From CAISIP01 sp031403955 (lineage in GTDB: Bacteria; Pseudomonadota; Gammaproteobacteria; Burkholderiales; Burkholderiaceae_C): DNA of 8,399 nt. The stretch lies in NCBI GenBank assembly GCA_031403955.1, contig JANNGR010000461.1:1-8399 (forward strand). The letters are read 5' to 3'. The notes beneath the pieces are model-generated. The model ran no database searches, was not told the origin of the DNA, and worked only from the letters and a program-made list of their open reading frames with translations. Positions 1 to 5,757 of this stretch are shown here, one piece after another. Each line of letters starts with the position of its first letter. Position 1 is the stretch's first letter. The translations under genes were made by a program, and so were the position numbers.

Positions 1-2282
1 GTGCCGGTGTGGCGGCAGTCGGTCATGAATTTCTCGGCCGACAGGCGCGACTCGAACGCCACCTGGTACAGGAACTCGGTGTTCTTTACCAGTTCGCCCC
101 AGCTGCCGACCGGATGGATGTTGACTTCGATGACACCCGGGTCGGGTGTGACCTGCAACAGCTTCAGGCGCGGGTCGCGCGGTGGCGGGTAACCTTCAAG
201 CACCAGTTTGACACCCTGCTCCTGCGCCGTGGCCTCGATCGCCGCCAGCAGGTCGAGGTAGTCTTCCAGCCGCTCCAGCGGCGGCATGAATACATACAAC
301 ACGCCCGATGGCTCGCCCACCGCTTCGGCCTTGGGCCCGTTGGCGCGGCGCGGATCGCGTACCTCCACACATAACGCGGTGCGGCTGGTCCAGGCGGCCG
401 ACTGGTGGCGCTCCGGCACCGGTGCGAAATCCGCTGGTTCGTCCTGCGTCGCGCCTTGGGCGTGTTGGGCGACCGGGCTGAGCGCCGCGCCGGTTGTGGT
501 GGCGCTTTGCAACTTGCGCTCGGCCGGCGCCATGAAGTGGTTCGCGCCGACGCCAGCATAACGACCTGCAACCACATCATGCGCCGGCAACCTGTCGCGT
601 TGGGTGCTCGGGTCCTGCTCGACCAGGTACGGAAAATCGGTCTTGCTGATCCATGGCAGTGAGTCGAGCGGCAGGCGCAAGCCCATCGGTGAATCGCCTG
701 GCATCAGGTACAAACGTTCATCCCGCACAAACCAGGGCCGGGTGGTCCACACCGGCCCCGAGGGCTTTGACTCATCCCTGGCTTTGATTGGCAAGACGTA
801 ACCGATGGCGCTGTCGAGTTGTTGCGCAAACACGCGGCGCAAGCGGCTACGTTCCATTTCATCGTCAAGCCTGGAATCGAACGGATCGAGGTTGACCGGC
901 AGGCGGCGTTCGCGCCACAGGTAATACCATACGTCCTCGAAGCCGGGCAGGATGTTTTTGTCGCTCAACCCGAGTTTTGCGGTCAGGGCAAATATGAAGC
1001 GCCTGGCATCTTCACTGGAGTAGTGGGTTGGCAAACGCTCGTCGGCAAACAACTCCGGATTGCGCCACGCCGGCTGTTGGTCGGCACGCCAATAAATGTT
1101 CAAGGCCCAGCGCGGCAATTGCTCGCCCGGGTACCACTTGCCCTGGCCAAAATGCAGGAAGCCGCCTTGCCCATATTCGGTGCGCAGTTTGTGCACCAAC
1201 GCGGTGGCAAAACCGCGCTTGGTAGGCCCTAGTGCGTCGGTGTTCCATTCTGGTGCATCACGGTCGCCCACGGCAACAAAAGTCGGCTCACCGCCCATGG
1301 TCAGGCGCACGTCGCCAGCCACCAACTCCCGATCGACGGCAGCGCCGAGTTGCATTACCTCGGCCCACTGTGCTTCGGTATACGGCTTTGTCACGCGGGG
1401 CGACTCATGGATGCGCGTGATCGTCATCTCGTGGTGGAACAGCACCTCGGCCTCGTCCACGCCGCCTTCAATCGGTGCCGCGCCGGAAGGTTGTGGCGTA
1501 CAGGCCAGCGGTATGTGTCCTTCGCCCGCCAGCAAACCGGATGTGGCGTCCAGGCCAACCCAGCCGGCACCGGGCAGGTAGACCTCGCACCAGGCATGCA
1601 GGTCGGTGAAATCGACCTCGGTGCCGCTCGGGCCGTCGAGCGCCTTCACGTCCGATTTGAGCTGGATCAGGTAGCCGGATACAAAACGAGCCGCCAGCCC
1701 ACAATGGCGCAACAGTTGCACCAGCAGCCATGCCGAGTCGCGGCAGGAGCCGGCTTTTAGCGTGAGCGTCTCATCCGGCGTCTGCACGCCTGGCTCCATC
1801 CGGATCAGGTATCGGATGTCGGTATGCAGCATCTGGTTGACGGCGACCAGGAAGTCGATGCTGCGCCGCTCGGTGGTATCGATCCTGGCCAGATAGGCAT
1901 GCAGCAAGCTGGTCAGGGGGGCGGCCGCCAGATACGGTGCCAGCTCCTGGGCCAGCAACTCGTCGTAGCTGAACGGATAGTTTTCCGCCGCGGGCTCAAG
2001 GAAAAAGTCGAACGGGTTGTAGACCGCCATTTCCATCACCACATCGACGGTTACCTTGAACTCCCTGGTTTTCACGGGAAAAACCAGCCGCGCCTGGTAG
2101 TTGGCAAACGGGTCCTGCTGCCAGTTGATGAAATGACCGGACGGTTCGATCTTCAGCGCGTACGAAATTATCTTGCTGCGGCAATGTGGCGCCGGCCGCA
2201 GCCGGATCACTTGCGGCCCGAGTGTTACCAGGCGGTCATAACGGTAGTGGGTGACGTGGTGCAGTGCGGCGTGGATCGACAT
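1..2282 (-). CDS. Transglutaminase-like DUF2126 family protein, C-terminus cut by left window edge
   Basis: The frame is open from the ATG at 2282-2280 to the edge, giving 760 complete residues. Family members are about 1100 residues long, so roughly a third is missing. Domains in order: a bacterial transglutaminase N-terminal region (about 1-90, opening MSIHAALHHVTHYRYDR); a transglutaminase core (about 140-260) with a full Cys-His-Asp triad, Cys180 in KAGSCRDSAW, His229 in DLHAWCEVY and Asp245 in GLDATSG; then the DUF2126 part with LTMGGEPTFV (327-336), KWYPGEQLPRW (382-392) and FEDVWYYLWRE (448-458). The visible part ends in KFMTDCRHTG (751-760), just before the point where I recall a glycine-rich GTGGGNH motif. 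No signal peptide is seen, so it is probably cytoplasmic. Residues about 583-635 look like a flexible linker. The family is predicted (known from genomics) to act with ATP-grasp and alpha-E proteins in peptide synthesis or tagging; the true substrate is unknown. The Shine-Dalgarno is weak (AGAGA about 8 bases before the ATG), but this start matches the conserved N-terminus. Confidence 0.93.
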   Translation of the reverse strand, partial: MSIHAALHHVTHYRYDRLVTLGPQVIRLRPAPHCRSKIISYALKIEPSGHFINWQQDPFANYQARLVFPVKTREFKVTVDVVMEMAVYNPFDFFLEPAAENYPFSYDELLAQELAPYLAAAPLTSLLHAYLARIDTTERRSIDFLVAVNQMLHTDIRYLIRMEPGVQTPDETLTLKAGSCRDSAWLLVQLLRHCGLAARFVSGYLIQLKSDVKALDGPSGTEVDFTDLHAWCEVYLPGAGWVGLDATSGLLAGEGHIPLACTPQPSGAAPIEGGVDEAEVLFHHEMTITRIHESPRVTKPYTEAQWAEVMQLGAAVDRELVAGDVRLTMGGEPTFVAVGDRDAPEWNTDALGPTKRGFATALVHKLRTEYGQGGFLHFGQGKWYPGEQLPRWALNIYWRADQQPAWRNPELFADERLPTHYSSEDARRFIFALTAKLGLSDKNILPGFEDVWYYLWRERRLPVNLDPFDSRLDDEMERSRLRRVFAQQLDSAIGYVLPIKARDESKPSGPVWTTRPWFVRDERLYLMPGDSPMGLRLPLDSLPWISKTDFPYLVEQDPSTQRDRLPAHDVVAGRYAGVGANHFMAPAERKLQSATTTGAALSPVAQHAQGATQDEPADFAPVPERHQSAAWTSRTALCVEVRDPRRANGPKAEAVGEPSGVLYVFMPPLERLEDYLDLLAAIEATAQEQGVKLVLEGYPPPRDPRLKLLQVTPDPGVIEVNIHPVGSWGELVKNTEFLYQVAFESRLSAEKFMTDCRHTG

Positions 2283-2419
2283 GCGTAATCTCTGGTTTAT
2301 CCGGCTGGTTCCGGCATGGGCTGGCAATGGGAAGCGCGCCCATGCTCAGATACTAGCAATATTGGAGCCATCCTCCTGCACGGCTGTTCGCACCTATGGC
2401 CGGTCGGCCAGCGTATCGA
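2283..2419. other. Short gap between hydrolase and transglutaminase genes
   Basis: These 137 bases separate two minus-strand genes. They hold a 5-bp stem with a 4-base loop (TGGCC GGTC GGCCA, 2397-2410) just after the hydrolase stop, but no T-run follows on the minus strand, so it is a poor terminator candidate. An AGGAGG on the minus strand near 2372 has no start codon at a usable distance. I see no convincing promoter for the transglutaminase gene. Read-through from the hydrolase and a separate promoter are both possible. Confidence 0.5.
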
Positions 2420-3208
2420 TCAAACCGCCGGTTTGGCAAGCAACGGCGCGAGAAACTCGCCCACGATGCGATTGAATATGGCCGGTTGCTCGAAGTAGGT
2501 GGAATGCCCCGCGCCTGGCACTTCGACAAATTGCGCGCCGATGTGTTCGGCCGTGCGGCGCAACAATGCGGTGGGAAATAACTGGTCCCATTCACTGGCG
2601 AGCACCAGCACGCGATGTTGTTTCAAGCGCGTGACCTCCGCTTCGCTGAGAAAACTGTCGCGTGCGAACAGGACTCCGATCGGCATCGGATCGGTACTGA
2701 AGGCGGACAGCGCCATATACAGCGTAGCGCCTGCTGGATCGCGTTTGGCAAACTCGGCGGAGATGGCTGGATGCACCGCATCGGCCGGGCGTGGCGCCGC
2801 CATGTTGCGCGCCTGTTCGATCAACGCCTCGGAGAAGATGGCACCCGGCGTGTTGCCCAGCACCAGACTGCTGACGCGCTGCGGGTGACGCGCGGCGAGG
2901 CGCGATCCGGTCCAGCCACCCATCGACTGACAAACCACGGCCGTGTGTTGGACACCGAGCGCGTCCAGAATCGCGAGCGCGTCGCCTTCGAAGTGCGTGG
3001 GATGGAAGTGTTCAGTTTTGCAGCGCGATCGGGCGAATCCGCGATGATCGAAGGTGATCACGCGATAACCCTGCGCCCGAAAGAACGGCACCTGCTGGTA
3101 CCAGCTCGCCGCGTTGCCGCCGGCGCCGTGGGCAAACAGGATCGCGGGGCCGTCCGCTGGGCCTTCGACCTGGTAATAGATCTCGGCGTTGTCGCGAGTT
3201 ACTTTCAT
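2420..3208 (-). CDS. Alpha/beta-fold hydrolase
   Basis: This complete 262-residue protein has the usual length of a single-domain alpha/beta hydrolase. The visible landmarks are the oxyanion-loop HGAGG (27-31), the strand-and-turn FDHRGFARS (53-61), the nucleophile elbow CQSMGGW with Ser95, a probable acid Asp208 in LASEWDQLFP, and the catalytic His235 in VPGAGHSTYFEQP. There is no signal peptide, so it should be cytoplasmic. The elbow has Cys93 where the classic GxSxG motif has its first glycine. The start ATG at 3208 is supported by AAGGAA (3220-3215 on the minus strand) six bases upstream. The overall pattern resembles enol-lactonase, haloperoxidase-like and carboxylesterase members; the substrate cannot be told from sequence. 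It is divergent from the CoA-transferase gene and lies upstream of the transglutaminase gene on the same strand. Confidence 0.93.
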   Translation of the reverse strand: MKVTRDNAEIYYQVEGPADGPAILFAHGAGGNAASWYQQVPFFRAQGYRVITFDHRGFARSRCKTEHFHPTHFEGDALAILDALGVQHTAVVCQSMGGWTGSRLAARHPQRVSSLVLGNTPGAIFSEALIEQARNMAAPRPADAVHPAISAEFAKRDPAGATLYMALSAFSTDPMPIGVLFARDSFLSEAEVTRLKQHRVLVLASEWDQLFPTALLRRTAEHIGAQFVEVPGAGHSTYFEQPAIFNRIVGEFLAPLLAKPAV

Positions 3209-3277
3209 GACGGGTTCCTTCGGCGCGCTCTGATGGGATAGGCGTAGAGTAGTTTAGAAGAACGGCGGCGGCCAACT

Positions 3278-3283
3278 TATGAT
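3278..3283 (+). promoter_or_regulatory. Possible -10 box for the CoA-transferase gene
   Basis: TATGAT matches the sigma-70 -10 consensus at five of six positions and lies 42 bases before the ATG at 3325. The matching -35 is weak, so this is a suggestion from sequence only. Confidence 0.35.
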
Positions 3284-3311
3284 TGGATGCCAAACGTTCT
3301 GATTGCGCCAC

Positions 3312-3317
3312 AAGGAG
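3312..3317 (+). promoter_or_regulatory. Ribosome binding site that fixes the CoA-transferase start
   Basis: AAGGAG stands seven bases before the ATG at 3325. An in-frame ATG at 3283, 14 codons further upstream, has no such site and overlaps the putative -10 box, so 3325 is the better start. Confidence 0.85.
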
Positions 3318-3324
3318 AAGCGAC

Positions 3325-4620
3325 ATGTCGATCCAGCAGTTGTATGTACAAAAACGCGCATCCGCCGCGGATGCGGTGCGCCTGGTGCGCAACGGTGACT
3401 TCATCATCGTGCCGAGCGGTGTCGGCGAACCGCCGGCGCTGCTGACAGCGCTTTCGGAGCAGCGGCGCGATTTTCAGGACGTGAAGGTGGGGCAGATCCT
3501 CGCCATGCGCAAATATGCCTATATCGATCCGCAGACCGTGCAACACGTGCGCCACGTGGCTTTCTTCTACGGTGGCGCCACGCGCGCCGGCGGGCAGGCG
3601 GGCTGGATCGATTTCATTCCCAACTACTTCTCTGAAATACCGCGCAAAATCGAGCGCGGGCAGATTGCCGCCGACGTGGTACTCAGCATGGCGTCGTCGA
3701 TGGACACGCATGGTTATTTTTCGATCAGCCTGGGCGCCGACTACACCATGGCCGCGATCGCCAAGGCTCGCGCGGTGGTGCTTGAGGTGAACCCCAACGT
3801 GCCGTTTGCGTTTGGCAACTGCCATGTGCATATCTCGCAGGTGTCGGCGTTGGTCGAAAGCAGCGAGCCGGTGCTCGAAGTGGGGCTACCGAAGATCGGC
3901 CCGGTACAGGAGGCAATCGGCAAACACGTGGCTGACCTGATCGACGACGGCTCGACGCTGCAAATCGGCTACGGTGGCATACCCGACGCCGTGGTGATGC
4001 AACTGACGCACAAGCACGATCTGGGCATACATACCGAGATGATCGGCGACGGCATCATGACGTTGGTGGAGTGCGGCGCCGTCACCAACCGGCGCAAGAA
4101 TTACCTGCCCGGAAAAATGGTTGCCACCTTCGCGCTGGGCTCCAGCACGCTTTACCGATTCATGGACCGCAACCCGGGCCTGGAAATGCATCCGGTGGAC
4201 TTCACCAACGATCCTTGGCTGGCCGGACAAAACGACAACCTGGTCGCCATCAACGCCACCTTGCAGATCGATCTGCTGGGGCAGTGTGGCTCCGAGAGCC
4301 TGGCCCATGCTCCGTATTCGGGCACCGGCGGCCAGTCCGATTTCGTGCGCGCCGCCAACCGGTCGCGCGGCGGCAAGGCGTTCATCGTCGTGCCCTCGAC
4401 GGCCAAGAACGACAGCATTTCGCGCATCGTGCCGGCGCTCTCGCCCGGCACCCACCTCAGCACCAGCAAGAACGATATCAACTATGTCGTCACCGAATAC
4501 GGCGTTGCCCAGTTGCGCGGCAAGTCGGCCAAGCAACGCGCGCGAGAACTGATCGGCATCGCGCATCCGAATTTCCGCGCCGAACTGGGCGAGCAGGCCA
4601 AACGCATGAACCTCTTCTAA
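3325..4620 (+). CDS. Acetyl-CoA hydrolase/CoA-transferase family protein
   Basis: This 431-residue protein matches in length and motifs the family of 4-hydroxybutyrate CoA-transferase, butyryl-CoA:acetate CoA-transferase and related acyl-CoA hydrolases. Such enzymes move CoA between acyl groups through a glutamyl-CoA intermediate, or hydrolyse the thioester. The N-terminal domain covers about 1-190 and the C-terminal domain about 270-425. Visible motifs are GYGGIPDAV (215-223), the IHTEMIGDG segment (235-243) whose Glu238 is the expected catalytic glutamate, GTGGQSDF (333-340), and TEYGVAQLRG (390-399). All key elements are intact. It has no signal peptide and should be cytoplasmic. Start chosen at 3325 on the AAGGAG site. 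A lipase gene follows after 41 bases without a clear terminator. Substrate specificity (acetate, succinate, butyrate, 4-hydroxybutyrate) cannot be assigned from sequence, so no gene symbol is given. Confidence 0.94.
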   Translation: MSIQQLYVQKRASAADAVRLVRNGDFIIVPSGVGEPPALLTALSEQRRDFQDVKVGQILAMRKYAYIDPQTVQHVRHVAFFYGGATRAGGQAGWIDFIPNYFSEIPRKIERGQIAADVVLSMASSMDTHGYFSISLGADYTMAAIAKARAVVLEVNPNVPFAFGNCHVHISQVSALVESSEPVLEVGLPKIGPVQEAIGKHVADLIDDGSTLQIGYGGIPDAVVMQLTHKHDLGIHTEMIGDGIMTLVECGAVTNRRKNYLPGKMVATFALGSSTLYRFMDRNPGLEMHPVDFTNDPWLAGQNDNLVAINATLQIDLLGQCGSESLAHAPYSGTGGQSDFVRAANRSRGGKAFIVVPSTAKNDSISRIVPALSPGTHLSTSKNDINYVVTEYGVAQLRGKSAKQRARELIGIAHPNFRAELGEQAKRMNLF

Positions 4621-4661
4621 CGTTGCGCGGGTTTGGCATCAAGTTTTATCAGGGGAACGAT

Positions 4662-5708
4662 ATGTTGCGCTCACGCCTGATTGCAGCAACGGTGGCAATG
4701 CTGGCAGCCTTGCTTCAAGCATGCGCCAGCACCAGCAACGCGCCGGATCTGGACTCGCTGGCGTTCCAGCGAACTTCCCAGCAAAGAACCGCGGAGGAAC
4801 TGAGCGCCGAGCAAGCGCAGGCTTACGCGGTCTGGGCAGTGCCGTTTTCGCGCGTAGCAAGCCATGTCTATTGCAGATACCTGTCGGGCAACGACCCTGC
4901 CAAGGAGAAGCGTGAAGACTGCCAAAGTTATCCAGAACTTGAGTCCACCGGCTGGATGCAGCTCTACGCCTCGCGCGACGTATTGAAGGACGATGAAAAA
5001 AAATCGGGTCTTGAATTCATGGCCTTCGGTCGAGCTGAACCCGGCAGTACAGGCGACATAGTGATTGGCTTCAAGGGGACGGACTTCAGCAGTTTGTCTG
5101 ACTGGCGCAGCAACCTGCGTTGGTTCACCCGCTTTTTGCCGATCCCGGGACGCGATCAATATCAGGTTGTGCATTCTCAGGCGCAACAGTTGATTGATCT
5201 GGCGTTTGCGAGGGCGCAGGAAATATTTCCATCGGCGGCCGGCTTCGACGTTTATGCCACCGGTCACTCACTCGGTGGCGGCCTTGGCCAATTGCTGGCT
5301 TACAGCGATTCCCGTGTGAAAGGCGCAGTCGTCTTCGACCCGACACCAGTGACTGGTTATTCCAGCCTGGTTACCGATGGACAGGTCAACTGCAGCGTCC
5401 GTGTGGTTCGCATCTTTGAGCGCGGCGAGGCGCTCCAGTATGTACGTTCGGTATTGCGCCGCTTCTACACGTTGAGCACAAACATCACCGAGATATCGTT
5501 TGACTTGATCCACTCAGGTGGCAACCCAATAGCCAACCACTCGATGACAGCGTTCAGAGGTGGCCTCGAAGCAAGAGCAAAGGTCAGCAAGACTACGCCT
5601 TTGCCAGTCACGGTTATGCCCGGCCGGCCCGATTGCCATTGCTTTCGGGACCGCCGCCCCCAAGACCAATCTCAAGACGCGGCGGCTTGCCAGGCGGCGG
5701 CGCAATAG
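4662..5708 (+). CDS. Lipase class 3-like lipoprotein
   Basis: The 348-residue product opens with a lipoprotein signal: MLRSR, a hydrophobic stretch, then the lipobox LLQAC with Cys21 as the probable lipidated residue. The +2 residue is Ala, not Asp, which suggests sorting to the outer membrane. The lipase part shows the oxyanion-loop FKGTDFSSLSDW (137-148), the nucleophile elbow ATGHSLGGG with Ser203, and likely partners Asp226 (VVFDPTP) and His293 (ANHSMTAF). The order and spacing fit lipase class 3 enzymes, which hydrolyse acylglycerols or phospholipids. AGGGGA (4651-4656) five bases before the ATG supports the start; the frame is also open upstream inside the previous gene, but that part is only a shadow. 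The gene is AT-richer than its neighbours (43-60% GC in lines counted) and holds an A8 run at 4996-5003. The last 40 or so residues (about 306-348) lie beyond the conserved fold and are of biased composition. Confidence 0.88.
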   Translation: MLRSRLIAATVAMLAALLQACASTSNAPDLDSLAFQRTSQQRTAEELSAEQAQAYAVWAVPFSRVASHVYCRYLSGNDPAKEKREDCQSYPELESTGWMQLYASRDVLKDDEKKSGLEFMAFGRAEPGSTGDIVIGFKGTDFSSLSDWRSNLRWFTRFLPIPGRDQYQVVHSQAQQLIDLAFARAQEIFPSAAGFDVYATGHSLGGGLGQLLAYSDSRVKGAVVFDPTPVTGYSSLVTDGQVNCSVRVVRIFERGEALQYVRSVLRRFYTLSTNITEISFDLIHSGGNPIANHSMTAFRGGLEARAKVSKTTPLPVTVMPGRPDCHCFRDRRPQDQSQDAAACQAAAQ

Positions 5709-5743
5709 TGCCACTGGGAGTCGCCCCGCCCCAGCCGGCGGTA

Positions 5744-5757
5744 GCATGGGGCCATGC
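5744..5757. repeat. Perfect 14-base dyad over the annotated comEC start
   Basis: GCATGGGGCCATGC is its own reverse complement apart from the central GG and includes the ATG at 5754. With only a two-base centre it cannot fold as a good hairpin, so it would matter only as a protein site, or it may be chance. Confidence 0.3.

Larger units (their letters stand above)
3209..3324. promoter_or_regulatory. Divergent intergenic control region
   Basis: These 116 bases lie between the start codons of two divergent genes, so they must hold both promoters unless the genes are read from further away. On the plus strand TATGAT (3278-3283) fits a -10 box, with a weak -35 candidate TTTAGA (3253-3258) at a long spacing of 19. 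A near-palindrome CCAAC-N5-ATTGG (3272-3286) overlaps that -10 box. On the minus strand I find only poor candidates such as TAAACT. The region is visibly AT-richer than the flanking genes between about 3243 and 3300. No known operator was recognised. Confidence 0.55.

Noticed and set aside
819..2288. Several plus-strand frames of 130-160 codons opposite the transglutaminase
   Set aside because: All are antisense to one uninterrupted 760-codon frame with conserved family motifs.
2370..2378. Strong AGGAGG on the minus strand in the gap before the transglutaminase
   Set aside because: The only near ATG touches it directly, which is too close, and leads to a 24-codon frame without features.
2397..2410. 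Hairpin TGGCC-GGTC-GGCCA after the hydrolase stop as a terminator
   Set aside because: The stem is only five pairs and no T-run follows on the minus strand.
2615..3241. 208-codon plus-strand frame opposite the hydrolase
   Set aside because: It is antisense to a protein with a full catalytic triad and shows no recognisable motifs.
4071..4661. Upstream extension of the lipase frame into the CoA-transferase gene
   Set aside because: The extension is Arg- and Gln-rich shadow sequence; the lipoprotein signal and ribosome site place the real start at 4662.
5651..5685. CCGCCGC/GCGGCGG inverted repeat as a lipase terminator
   Set aside because: It lies inside the reading frame, has a 21-base loop and no T-run.
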